Source of the DNA: Actinomadura sp. 7K507
GTDB lineage: Bacteria > Actinomycetota > Actinomycetes > Streptosporangiales > Streptosporangiaceae
Assembly: GCF_004348425.1 (NCBI RefSeq)
Contig: NZ_SMKK01000090.1
Span: forward strand, 1 to 33,714
DNA length: 33,714 nucleotides
Reading direction: 5' to 3'
The stretch's first letter is position 1. Each line of letters begins with the position of its first letter. The notes under the pieces are model-generated. The model made no database searches, was not told the origin of the DNA, and saw only the letters and a program-made list of their open reading frames with translations. This document shows positions 7,833-15,670 of the stretch, one piece after another. A program made the position numbers and the translations under genes.

Positions 7833-8150
7833 TGTTCCGTCCTCCTGGGGTACGGGCGATGGCAGTCAGCGTAGGGCTCGCGTCGGACTGCGCTTCATCC
7901 GGGGCCCGAATACTACTCGGTAGTAGCTTATGCGTCACATACGCAGGTCAGTTCACGGTACGGCCAACCGGAGACCCATTCGTGCACCGCCTCGGGGTTA
8001 CGTCATCCCCCACACCTTATGAATTCCGCGTGTTCGATGAGTATCGGGCTCGATGAGTATCGGGAGGTTGCCGAGTCCGTATCAGTGGGCGGGAGCCGTT
8101 CGGCGGCGTTCCCGGCCCGCTACGCCACTCGTCCCACGGAGGAATCCCAG
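7833..8150. other. Divergent intergenic region with operator-like palindromes and a direct repeat
   Basis: A 318-base promoter region between the Fe-S oxidoreductase (minus) and the TIGR03086 gene (plus). It holds two small palindromes, at 7911-7925 and 7931-7945 (listed separately), and a 15-base direct repeat TCGATGAGTATCGGG at 8034-8048 and 8050-8064. It is less GC-rich than the flanking genes, as expected of a control region. I see no open frame with a binding site and no RNA gene. Confidence 0.6.
7911..7945. promoter_or_regulatory. Two adjacent operator-like inverted repeats
   Basis: TACTAC-TCG-GTAGTA (7911-7925) and TGCGT-CACAT-ACGCA (7931-7945) sit five bases apart, about 80 bases upstream of the Fe-S oxidoreductase start. 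The first has the size and symmetry of a TetR-family operator. No regulator gene lies beside it, so a regulator acting in trans would be needed. Confidence 0.4.
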
Positions 8151-8750
8151 ATGACCTCGATGCCCGACCTCACGCCCGCCGCCCGGCGGATGGCCGGCCT
8201 GCTCGCCGGCGTCCGCGACTACCAGCTCACCGCGCCGACGCCGTGCGCGGACATGTCGCTCGCCGCCCTCATCGACCACGTCGGCGGGCTGACCCAGGCC
8301 TTCACGTGGGCCGCCTCGAAGAGCTTCCCGGACGGGGCGTCGCAGCCGCCGTCCGCCGACGCGTCCAGCCTGGCGCCGGGCTGGCGCACCCGCATTCCCG
8401 AACAGCTCGACGCACTCGCCGCCGCCTGGCGCTCTCCCGACGCCTGGCAGGGCATGACCGAGGCCGGCGGCCTGCAGCTGCCCGGCGAGGACGCCGGCCA
8501 TGTCGCGATGAACGAGCTGGTCGTGCACGGCTGGGACGTCGCCCGCGCCAGCGGCCAGCCCTACGACGTCGGCGAGGACGAGATCGACGCCTGCCTCGCC
8601 TTCGTCGCGCCGACCGTCGAGCAGAGCGGCGGCAAGGGCGTCGAGGGCCTGTTCGGCCCCGCCGTCGAGATCCCCGGCGGCGCTTCGCCGCTCGACCGCC
8701 TCATGGCCCTGACCGGCCGCGACCCCTCCTGGGCCGCCCCGGAGGGATGA
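8151..8750 (+). CDS. TIGR03086 family protein (mycothiol-dependent maleylpyruvate isomerase / DinB-like fold)
   Basis: A 199-aa cytoplasmic protein with the actinobacterial TIGR03086 pattern. The N-terminal TPCADMSLAALIDHVGG segment carries the first metal-ligand histidine. GHVAMNELVVHGWDVARA in the middle supplies the usual His...H-G-W-D-x-A signature. The C-terminus is FGPAVEIPGGASPLDRLMALTGRDP. The family is a four-helix metal-binding bundle related to mycothiol-dependent enzymes; the reaction is not known. I chose the ATG at 8151 because ACGGAGGA lies 7-14 bases upstream. An in-frame start near 8019 would add 44 residues of poor composition. Confidence 0.88.
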   Translation: MTSMPDLTPAARRMAGLLAGVRDYQLTAPTPCADMSLAALIDHVGGLTQAFTWAASKSFPDGASQPPSADASSLAPGWRTRIPEQLDALAAAWRSPDAWQGMTEAGGLQLPGEDAGHVAMNELVVHGWDVARASGQPYDVGEDEIDACLAFVAPTVEQSGGKGVEGLFGPAVEIPGGASPLDRLMALTGRDPSWAAPEG

Positions 8751-8894
8751 CCTGGGCGAGTCCTCGATCGGGCCGGCGCACCGGGAAGCAAGAAGCGGGC
8801 AGCGGGAGGTGGGAGGTTTTACCTGAGTCGCCTAGCCCCTGATCTCCCGTTTTGTGACGATTACAGGGAGGCGCGGGATCCGAGGGGGGAAGAC

Positions 8895-9545
8895 ATGGCC
8901 GACACCGCCGCAACACCGCAATGGCATGTCGTCGGCGACTGGTTCGACGTCTGCAAATGCACCATCCCGTGCCCGTGCACCTACGCGCAGCCTCCCACCT
9001 CCGGGGACTGTGACGGCGTGCTCGCATGGCACATCCGCGAAGGGCGATACGGGGACGTCGCACTCGACGGCCTCAACGTCGTGATGCTGGGCTCATTCGT
9101 GGGGAACGCGTGGGGCGAGCACTCCGACGCCTACGCGGCCGTCTTCATGGACGAGCGCGCCGACGATCCCCAGCGCGAAGCGCTCGGGAAGATCTTCGGC
9201 GGAGAGGCCGGGGGCTGGCCCGCCCAGTTCGTGGAGATGTTCGGTCCCGAGATGCGGGGACTCGAATACTCGCCCGTCACGATCTCGGTCGACGAGGACC
9301 TCGCCACATGGAACGCGGAGGTTCCCGGCCGGGTCGTGGCGAGGGCCGAGGCCCTCACCGGCCCCACGGCCCCCGAGGGGGCACGGGTGCAGACGATCAA
9401 CCCGCCCGGTTCCGAAACCGGTCCCGGGCAGGTCGCCACCTGGGGCCGGGCCCTCACCGACCAGGTCGACGCCTACGGGTTCGAATGGGACTGGGAAGGC
9501 CGCTCCAGCAAGCACATCCCGTTCGACTGGAGCGGACCCGGGTGA
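8895..9545 (+). CDS. DUF1326 domain protein
   Basis: A 216-aa predicted soluble protein matching DUF1326. Its hallmark is an N-terminal cysteine cluster, WFDVCKCTIPCPC, with Cys at 20, 22, 26 and 28 (C-x-C-x3-C-x-C), followed by C-D-G-V-L-A-W-H-I and a glycine-rich core (VVMLGSFVGNAWGEHSDAYAAVF). The cysteine pattern suggests metal binding or thiol chemistry; no reaction is established. ATG start behind a GAGGGGGGA tract. Its TGA overlaps the GTG start of the DUF2182 membrane gene (GTGA), so the two are translationally coupled and probably function together. DUF1326-DUF2182 neighbours are known from other bacteria. Confidence 0.88.
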   Translation: MADTAATPQWHVVGDWFDVCKCTIPCPCTYAQPPTSGDCDGVLAWHIREGRYGDVALDGLNVVMLGSFVGNAWGEHSDAYAAVFMDERADDPQREALGKIFGGEAGGWPAQFVEMFGPEMRGLEYSPVTISVDEDLATWNAEVPGRVVARAEALTGPTAPEGARVQTINPPGSETGPGQVATWGRALTDQVDAYGFEWDWEGRSSKHIPFDWSGPG

Positions 9546-10378
9546 GTGCGCCGGTGCGGACGCGGCAGCGGAGACCCGCCGCCCGGCCCGCGCCCCACGA
9601 GGTCGTGTTCGTCGCGGTCCTCGTCATCATCTCCGTGATCGCGTGGCTGGCGGTGCACCACCTGGCCACACCGGGCATGCGCGCCGGGATCCTGACCGGC
9701 GGCGCCCGCCCCGGCCACGCCGATGACGGGATGCCGGGGATGCGGATGGACCACTCCATGAGCGCGGGGCTGTTCCTCGGCACCTGGTTCGTGATGATGG
9801 CGGCGATGATGCTCCCCGCGGTGACACCGGTGATCGTCCGGATCGACCGGCTGCTGCGCCGGCGGGGCAGGGCGCGCACGACGGCGTACCTGCTGACGGC
9901 CGGTTACCTGGCCGTCTGGGCGGCCGCGGGGGTGGCGGCGTACGGCCTGTTCACGCTCTTCCAGTCGACGGTGGCGGCAGGCGGCTCGCCGGCCGCCGTG
10001 CGCGCGGGCGCCGTGGTGCTGTTGCTCGCGGGCGCCTACCAGCTCACCCCGCTGAAGCGGGCATGCCTGCGCCAGTGCCGTTCACCGCTCGCCGTCGTCG
10101 TCCGCCATGGAGAGCGGATCACGGCGAGCCCTTCGGGCGCGCTCCTCGTCGGCGTCCGCCACGGAGCCTTCTGCCTGGGATGCTGCTGGGCGCTGATGGC
10201 CGTGCTGCTCGCCGCGGGGATGATGAGCCTTGTCTGGATGGGGATCATCGCCGCCGTCGTCCTCGTGGAGAAGGTCTGGCGGTACGGGGATCTGGTGAGC
10301 CGGCCGCTGGGCGGCGCGATGATCGCCCTCGGCCTGGTCCTGGTCGCCGCCCCCGGCCTGGCGCCCGCCCTGACCTAG
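9542..10378 (+). CDS. DUF2182 integral membrane protein (predicted metal-binding)
   Basis: A 278-aa membrane protein with about six or seven hydrophobic helices. The first is near 20-38. A periplasmic-side segment around 59-73, rich in Met, His and Asp (GHADDGMPGMRMDHS), looks like a copper-type ligand loop. TWFVMMAAMMLP follows in helix 2. Later come PLKRACLRQC (Cys175, 179) and the FCLGCCWALM motif (Cys211, 214, 215) typical of DUF2182. The GTG start overlaps the stop of DUF1326. The start is set by this coupling, since no other site is better. Its stop codon shares the bases CTAG with the stop of the convergent thiolase. I infer metal handling; transport has not been shown for the family to my knowledge. 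Confidence 0.87.
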   Translation: MSAPVRTRQRRPAARPAPHEVVFVAVLVIISVIAWLAVHHLATPGMRAGILTGGARPGHADDGMPGMRMDHSMSAGLFLGTWFVMMAAMMLPAVTPVIVRIDRLLRRRGRARTTAYLLTAGYLAVWAAAGVAAYGLFTLFQSTVAAGGSPAAVRAGAVVLLLAGAYQLTPLKRACLRQCRSPLAVVVRHGERITASPSGALLVGVRHGAFCLGCCWALMAVLLAAGMMSLVWMGIIAAVVLVEKVWRYGDLVSRPLGGAMIALGLVLVAAPGLAPALT

Positions 10379-11583
10379 ACCCTCTCGAAGACCGCGGCGA
10401 GGCCCTGGCCGCCGCCGATGCACATCGTCTCGAGGCCGTAGCGGACCTCGCGGCGCTCCATCTCGCGGGCGAGCGTCGCGAGGATGCGGGCGCCGGTCGC
10501 GCCGACGGGGTGACCGAGGGAGATGCCGGAGCCGTTGACGTTGACGCGGTCCCAGTCGGCGTCCTTGAGGTCCCACTCACGGGTGACGGCGAGGACCTGC
10601 GCGGCGAACGCCTCGTTCAGCTCGATGAGGTCGATGTCGGCGAGGGCCAGGCCGGCCCGCTCCAGGGCCTTGGCGGTGGCCGGAACCGGCCCGATGCCCA
10701 TCGTGCGGGGCGGCACGCCGGCGCGGGCCCACGACACGAGCCGGACGAGGGGCCGCAGGCCCAGCTCGGCGGCGCGCTCGGGGGTGGTGACGACGCAGGC
10801 GGCGGCCGCGTCGTTCTGGCCGCTGGCGTTGCCCGCGGTGACGGTGGCCTGGTCGTCGGACCTGCCGAGGACGGGACGCAGCTTCGCCAGCCCCTCGACC
10901 GTCGTGTCCGGACGCGGGTGCTCGTCGGTGTCGACGACCGTGTCGCCCTTACGCGACCGGACGGTCACCGGGACGATCTCCTCGGCGAACGTCCCCGACT
11001 TCTGGGCGGCGACGGCGCGCTGGTGGGAACGCACGGACAGCTCGTCCTGCTCCTCGCGCCCGATGCCGTACTCGCGGCGCAGGTTCTCCGCGGTCTCCAA
11101 CATCCCGCCCGGCACCGGATGGTTGACGCCTCCGGCGGTGACGCGGCCCTGCGCGAGCGCGTCGTGCAGTTGGAGGGACGGGCCGCGGACGCCCCAGCGC
11201 GCCTGCGTCGTGTAGAACGGCGCGCCGCTCATGCTCTCCGCACCGCCGGCGATGATCACGTCGCTCACACCGAGCTGGACCTGCATCGCGGCGTCCAGGA
11301 CGGCCTGGAGCCCGGACCCGCAGCGCCGGTCGATCTGGGTGCCGCCGACCTCGATGGGGAGCCCGGCGTCGAGCGCGGCGACGCGTCCGATGGCGGGGGC
11401 GTCGGCCGTGGGGTAGCAGTGGCCGAGGATCACCTCGTCGATCGCGTCGCCGGGCAGCCCGGCGCGTTCGACGAGCGCGCGGATGACGGTGGCGGCGAGC
11501 TCGACGGGCGGGACGGCCTTCAGTACCCCGCCGAACCGGCCGATCGGGGTACGCAGCGGCTCGCAGATGACCGCTTCGCGCAT
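10375..11583 (-). CDS. Thiolase family protein (acetyl-CoA C-acyltransferase)
   Basis: A 402-aa thiolase, which cleaves 3-ketoacyl-CoA with CoA in beta-oxidation or condenses acetyl-CoA. The catalytic set is complete: acyl-accepting Cys88 in DRRCGSGLQA, NEAFA, His358 in ISLGHPVGATG, and the second Cys388 in CIGGGQGLAAVFE. The N-terminus (REAVICEPLRTPIGRFGG) is canonical. ATG start with GAGGAG 5-10 bases upstream on the minus strand. It is not in an operon with the divergent 3-hydroxyacyl-CoA dehydrogenase, but the two catalyse consecutive steps and lie within 700 bases. Chain-length preference cannot be read. Confidence 0.95.
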   Translation of the reverse strand: MREAVICEPLRTPIGRFGGVLKAVPPVELAATVIRALVERAGLPGDAIDEVILGHCYPTADAPAIGRVAALDAGLPIEVGGTQIDRRCGSGLQAVLDAAMQVQLGVSDVIIAGGAESMSGAPFYTTQARWGVRGPSLQLHDALAQGRVTAGGVNHPVPGGMLETAENLRREYGIGREEQDELSVRSHQRAVAAQKSGTFAEEIVPVTVRSRKGDTVVDTDEHPRPDTTVEGLAKLRPVLGRSDDQATVTAGNASGQNDAAAACVVTTPERAAELGLRPLVRLVSWARAGVPPRTMGIGPVPATAKALERAGLALADIDLIELNEAFAAQVLAVTREWDLKDADWDRVNVNGSGISLGHPVGATGARILATLAREMERREVRYGLETMCIGGGQGLAAVFERV

Positions 11584-11755
11584 GTGTGCTCCTCAGCTCC
11601 GGGGTGCGGCGACGCACTCCGAAGGTTACGGCTCGGCCGCGGAGACGACGCCGCCGGGTTTCCGTCCAGTGGAGGACGCCGCAGAAAGGTGAGGTGGGAC
11701 CTCGGCAGGGGTAGGCACGGGGGCGTTGCCGCTCATCAGGATCTTGGAGGACGCG

Positions 11756-12010
11756 ATGGCGAAGCTGACGATGAAGATGCTCAAGACATTGATCGCCACG
11801 GTGGTGGCGCTGACACCGGCTTCGGCTCCGGCGGCCGTCGCGGTGGCCGGGGTGCTGGGGGCCACCGCGGTCATGACGACCGCCTGCGGCGGCGGTGGCG
11901 ACGAGGACGGCGGTGACGACGACGGGGGCGGCGGCAACGACCAGGAGAACGACGACGGGAACGACGACGGGAACGACGGCGGCAACGACGACGACGGAGG
12001 CGACGACTAA
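11756..12010 (+). CDS. Small putative lipoprotein with an acidic Asp/Gly/Asn-rich tail
   Basis: An 84-aa ORF of no recognised family. ATG start with TTGGAGG 6-12 bases upstream. The N-terminus has Lys residues (MAKLTMKMLK) and a long hydrophobic stretch (about 11-40). It ends at a lipobox-like MTTAC, Cys44. The mature ~40 residues are almost only Asp, Gly, Asn and Glu in a repetitive GND/DDG pattern with no aromatic residues. That would be a disordered, strongly negative surface tail, possibly calcium- or cation-binding. The DNA there is a GAC/GGC/AAC repeat that could expand or shrink. Lipidation is uncertain because the hydrophobic part is long for a signal peptide and the lipobox lacks the usual Leu. 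It may be a single-gene unit. Confidence 0.6.
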   Translation: MAKLTMKMLKTLIATVVALTPASAPAAVAVAGVLGATAVMTTACGGGGDEDGGDDDGGGGNDQENDDGNDDGNDGGNDDDGGDD

Positions 12011-12231
12011 CCCGAGCCCACAAGGCCGAGGGCACCGGGCCGCGGGCACCGGGAGCGTCGCCCGCCGGCGTCCCCCGCTATCGTGCCGACGGACGCGGGA
12101 GTTCCCCGGCGGGCGACGCCGGCCACCAGGCCGGACCCGGGTTCGGCCTGGCCGGCCGTGCGCACCGATGCGCGGCCCACGAGCCAGTCCCCGCCCGCGA
12201 GGAGGCCCCCGCGAGGAGGCGAGGAGGCGGC

Positions 12232-13788
12232 ATGGTGGAGCAGGGCGGCGTCGAGCACTGGGCGCGGGACGTACGGACGGTCCGGGTGATCGGCGCTGGG
12301 GCGATGGGACGCGGGATCGCGCAGCTCGTGGCGGCGGGCGGGGTGACCGTGGAGATCGCCGACGTGCGGCTGGAGGCGGTGACGGACGCGGTCACCCAGA
12401 TCTCCGCCATGTTCGACAAGCTCGTCGCCAAGGGCCGGATGCCCGCGGACGACGCGGCGGCGGCGAAGGAGCGGCTGCGCCCGGTCGGTGAGCCGCTCAC
12501 CCCCTTCCAGGAGTGCGATCTCGTCATCGAGGCCATCCGGGAGGACCTGGAGACGAAGCGGGAGCTGTTCACGGCACTGGAGAAGGTCTGTCCCGAGCAC
12601 ACGATCCTGGCCACCAACACCAGTTCGCTGCCGGTGACGGCGATCGGGGCCGTACTGAACGATCCGTCCAGGGTGGCGGGTCTGCATTTCTTCAACCCGG
12701 TGCCGCTGATGCGGTTGGTCGAGGTGATTCCTGGTGCGCGCACGGCCGAGTGGATCCCGGACGCGCTGACCGACCTGGTGAAGCGCCTCGGTCACGAACC
12801 CGTGCTCGCGCCAGACGCGCCCGGCTTCCTCGTCAACCACGCTGGGCGCGGCCTGGTGACGGAGGCGTTGCAGATCCTCTCCGAGGGGGCCGCCGAACCC
12901 GCCGACATCGACCGCATCGCACGGGACGTCCTCGGCCTGAGAATGGGGCCGTGCGAACTGCTCGACCTCACCGGGATGGACGTGTCGCAGCCGGTGATGG
13001 AGTCCATCTGGACGGGCTTCTACACGGAGCCGCGCTTCCGCCCGTCCAGGCTCGGACGGGCACGCGTCGAAGCGGGCCTGTACGGCCGCAAGACAGGCGA
13101 GGGCTTCTACAAGTACGTGGACGGCGCCAAGCAAGAGCCACCCGAGATCACTGCCCCGTCCGTGGAGACTCGCCCTGTCTGGGTGCACGGCGACGTCCGT
13201 GAAGAGCTTGGGGCGCTGCTTTCGACTTCCGGTGTGGAGGTCGAGTCGGGGGACGAGCCGTCCAGCCAAGCGGTCGTGCTCGTCGCACCGTTGGGGCGGA
13301 GCACCGTCGACACAGCCCTAGCCGAGGGTCTTCCCCTAGAGCGCACCTTGGGCGTTGACCCGTTCGGCGGATTCTTCACCCGTCTCACCGTGACCGTGCA
13401 CCCAGCGCTCGACAAGGACACCGGCCGCGCCTGCCTGGCGGCCCTTGCCGCTACAGGACGAGCCATCACCGTCCTGAGGGACGCCCCGGCGCCCGTCGCC
13501 CAGCGCCTTATCGCGTCGATCGTGAACGTCGGCTGCGGCATCGCCGAGCAGCGCCTCGCCCGTCCCGCGGACATCGACACCGCCGTACGGCTGGGCCTCA
13601 ACTACCCGCGCGGACCGCTGGAGTGGGGCGAGAACGCCGGGGCCGACCGCGTCCTAAGAATCCTGCAAGGCCTGCACACCTCCACCGGCGACCCGCGTTA
13701 CCGTCCGAGCACCTGGCTGTCCGAACGAGCGGCGCTCGGCCTCCCCCTCACCGAGACCGGCACCACCCCGTCCGACCTCACCCCCTGA
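12232..13788 (+). CDS. 3-hydroxyacyl-CoA dehydrogenase (PaaH/3-hydroxybutyryl-CoA dehydrogenase type)
   Basis: A 518-aa NAD-dependent enzyme oxidising 3-hydroxyacyl-CoA to 3-ketoacyl-CoA, the step before thiolysis. The Rossmann motif GAGAMGRG lies at 21-28. VIEAIRED (Glu100) and NTSS (129-132) follow. The catalytic dyad is His152 (LHFFNPVP) and Glu164, the same 12-residue spacing as in other HADs. The first C-terminal domain contains APGFLVNHAGRGLVTEA and GLYGRKTGEGFYKY. A second 3HCDH-type domain occupies the last ~120 residues (RLIASIVNVGCGIAEQ, LGLNYPRGPLEW), giving the double-domain length of PaaH-like proteins. ATG start behind GAGGAGGCGG. It could serve phenylacetate, butyrate or general fatty-acid catabolism; nothing nearby decides. 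Confidence 0.93.
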   Translation: MVEQGGVEHWARDVRTVRVIGAGAMGRGIAQLVAAGGVTVEIADVRLEAVTDAVTQISAMFDKLVAKGRMPADDAAAAKERLRPVGEPLTPFQECDLVIEAIREDLETKRELFTALEKVCPEHTILATNTSSLPVTAIGAVLNDPSRVAGLHFFNPVPLMRLVEVIPGARTAEWIPDALTDLVKRLGHEPVLAPDAPGFLVNHAGRGLVTEALQILSEGAAEPADIDRIARDVLGLRMGPCELLDLTGMDVSQPVMESIWTGFYTEPRFRPSRLGRARVEAGLYGRKTGEGFYKYVDGAKQEPPEITAPSVETRPVWVHGDVREELGALLSTSGVEVESGDEPSSQAVVLVAPLGRSTVDTALAEGLPLERTLGVDPFGGFFTRLTVTVHPALDKDTGRACLAALAATGRAITVLRDAPAPVAQRLIASIVNVGCGIAEQRLARPADIDTAVRLGLNYPRGPLEWGENAGADRVLRILQGLHTSTGDPRYRPSTWLSERAALGLPLTETGTTPSDLTP

Positions 13789-13831
13789 CGGGCTCCGGCG
13801 CGGCCTTCTCCTTCGGACGACCCGAAGCGCG

Positions 13832-13864
13832 CAGGCCCCCGCCCGGTAGCGGACGAGGGGCCTG
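13832..13864. terminator. Possible bidirectional terminator between convergent genes
   Basis: CAGGCCCC (13832-13839) pairs with GGGGCCTG (13857-13864) across a 17-base loop, in the gap between the convergent 3-hydroxyacyl-CoA dehydrogenase and the first CU044_5270-type gene. The long loop makes it weaker than the other terminators in this window. Confidence 0.45.
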
Positions 13865-13883
13865 GCGGGGACGGGAGCCCCGG

Positions 13884-15104
13884 TCAGAAGGGGAGTCCGG
13901 CGGGCGGCTTCGGCTTGGTGTCGGTCCAGCCCGTGTCGCGGGTCGCCGTGTAGTCGATGACGAACCCGGGTTCACGGTCCTTGTAGGGGCCGCCGGGCTT
14001 GGTCAGCACGTACTGCGAGGCCAGCACCTCGCCGGTCTCCTTGTCGAAGACGAGTTCCTTGCGGGCCTTGTACGTGCCCTGCCGCCCGGGCGGTGTGCCG
14101 GGCTCGCCAGTGATCTTGATGGTCCTGCTCGCGGACGCCAGCGCGACGCCCTTGCGGCCGAGCGGGTCGACGACCTCACCGATCGCCTCCACGCCCGGCA
14201 GCACGGTCGCCGCCCGGATGAGCGCGGCCCGCACCTTCGGCGGAACCGGCGAGTTCCCGATGAGCCCCCCGACCGCACTGAGCTTCGAGTAGGAGTCGTA
14301 CTCGCGCTCGGGGAGCGGCCCGTGCTTCTTCTCGTGTTCCTTGAGCTTCTCGGGAGACGGCACTCCCAGCGCACGCCACTGCAGGGCCTCGTCGGTGAGG
14401 AACCTCTCGGTGAGCTTCTCCGGGTCGGCCGGCAGGTTCTGCAGATCCTCGGTGGTCATCCGGCCGTACCACTCGCCACCACCCGAAGGGTCAAGGTGGT
14501 CGACCTCCCACGCCATCTTCTCCCCCGTTTTCAGGGTGAGCCACTTGTCGCCCGACCACACCCTGATCTTCTTCGGGGACCCGGCCTTCTTCCACGCCGC
14601 CGCGTCCTGCGGCGTCTGCGGCCGGGCCGGGATCATGCGCCAGGCGCTGCCCGTGGCCGAGCCGGGCTCGGCCCCGGCCCACCTGAAGCTCTCCATGTGC
14701 GCACCGACCATCACGTACGACCCCGTGCCGGCCTGCACGACGTACGACTGGCCGCCGACGTCGTCGGAGAACCAGTAATCGCCGATCTCCTGCTTCGCCG
14801 CGTTCTCCGCCGCGACCAGAACGGCCTCTCTGCCGAGGTCCACCTGACCCTGCGTGCCGCCCCCCGCGACACCTCCGCCCGCGGGGGGCGCCCCCGACCC
14901 GACCACCGAGATCACGACGGCCGCAGCCGCGCCCGCCGCGGCGAGACCGAGCCCGGTCTTCAGCCACCGGCGGGACGGTGCCCCGGCGCCTCCCGCGCCG
15001 GACGGGTTCTCCATCTCACGCCGCAGGCGACGGCGCCCCTCGTCCTCGGCCTGCCGGGTGGGCGGCTCTTCCAGCATTTCCGCGATGGCCTGCATTTCGT
15101 CCAT
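13884..15104 (-). CDS. CU044_5270-type membrane-anchored protein (copy 1), partner of the upstream ECF sigma
   Basis: A 406-aa protein. The cytoplasmic N-terminus (about 1-45) is charged. One membrane helix (about 50-68, GLGLAAAGAAAAVVISVVG) follows, then a large extracytoplasmic domain. The layout resembles an anti-sigma factor, but I see no zinc-binding anti-sigma motif (HxxxCxxC) before the helix. The outer domain has WKKAGSPKK, a repeated charged middle, KPGGPYKDREPGFVIDY and the C-terminal signature GWTDTKPKPPA, all shared with copy 2. It begins two bases after the sigma stop, with AAGGAGA overlapping the sigma end, so the pair is co-translated. A role in controlling that sigma is inference from context. 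Confidence 0.8.
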   Translation of the reverse strand: MDEMQAIAEMLEEPPTRQAEDEGRRRLRREMENPSGAGGAGAPSRRWLKTGLGLAAAGAAAAVVISVVGSGAPPAGGGVAGGGTQGQVDLGREAVLVAAENAAKQEIGDYWFSDDVGGQSYVVQAGTGSYVMVGAHMESFRWAGAEPGSATGSAWRMIPARPQTPQDAAAWKKAGSPKKIRVWSGDKWLTLKTGEKMAWEVDHLDPSGGGEWYGRMTTEDLQNLPADPEKLTERFLTDEALQWRALGVPSPEKLKEHEKKHGPLPEREYDSYSKLSAVGGLIGNSPVPPKVRAALIRAATVLPGVEAIGEVVDPLGRKGVALASASRTIKITGEPGTPPGRQGTYKARKELVFDKETGEVLASQYVLTKPGGPYKDREPGFVIDYTATRDTGWTDTKPKPPAGLPF

Positions 15105-15106
15105 GG

Positions 15107-15670
15107 TCAGTCTCCTTGCGTCTGCGTGAGGGCGTCCCGCAGCTTCCGGCGAGCGCGGTTGAGGCGGGAGCCGACCGTCCCGTAGGGGATGCCGAGCACC
15201 GTCGCGATCTCCTCGTGGGTGAGGTCAGCGAGCGCCGTGAGGAGCACGACGTCGCGTTCCTTACGCGACAGTCCCGCCAGCGCGCGCGCCAGGCTCGGCT
15301 GCATGCGCGCGGCCGTCACGGCGGCGGCGACGCGGTCGTCATGGGCGTCCGCGTCCCGTTCGACACCGACGCGGGCGAGCGCCTGGTACCGGCGGGTCTC
15401 GGCGCGCCGGTGCTGCGCGACCAGGTTCGTCGCGATGCCGTACAGCCAGGCGAGGACGGCGCCTTTGGCGGCGTCGTAGGTGCGGCGGCGGCGGAACGCG
15501 GCCAGGAACGTCTCGGCGACGACGTCGTCGGCCGCTTGCGCGCCGAGACGTCCGGCGACGTACCGGTGGATCGCGGGGAAGTACCGGTCGTAGACGTCAG
15601 TGAACCGCTCGGGATCGTCCAGGGAAACGCTGACGAGCCGGGCGGGGTCGATCTCGGCGGCGGCTGTCAC
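15107..15670 (-). CDS. ECF RNA polymerase sigma factor (copy 1)
   Basis: A 187-aa sigma-70 family factor with only regions 2 and 4, as in ECF sigmas. Region 2 covers roughly 22-90 (DVYDRYFPAIHRYVAGRLG, DVVAETFLAAFRRR, AWLYGIATNLVAQHRR). Region 4 covers 128-180, with the helix-turn-helix THEEIATVLGIPYGTVGSRLNRARRKLRDAL. It directs RNA polymerase to a small regulon that may include its own gene. The only in-frame start is GTG 15670, which has no ribosome binding site of its own and overlaps the TGA of a ten-codon leader ORF. Translation is therefore probably coupled to that leader. Downstream partner: CU044_5270-type copy 1. Confidence 0.9.
   Translation of the reverse strand: MTAAAEIDPARLVSVSLDDPERFTDVYDRYFPAIHRYVAGRLGAQAADDVVAETFLAAFRRRRTYDAAKGAVLAWLYGIATNLVAQHRRAETRRYQALARVGVERDADAHDDRVAAAVTAARMQPSLARALAGLSRKERDVVLLTALADLTHEEIATVLGIPYGTVGSRLNRARRKLRDALTQTQGD

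Noticed and set aside
5664..7874. 736-codon plus-strand frame opposite the Fe-S oxidoreductase
   Set aside because: Shadow of a gene with unmistakable Fe-S and CCG motifs. Its Leu/Asp/Val/His-rich repeated composition is the usual antisense pattern of GC-rich coding DNA.
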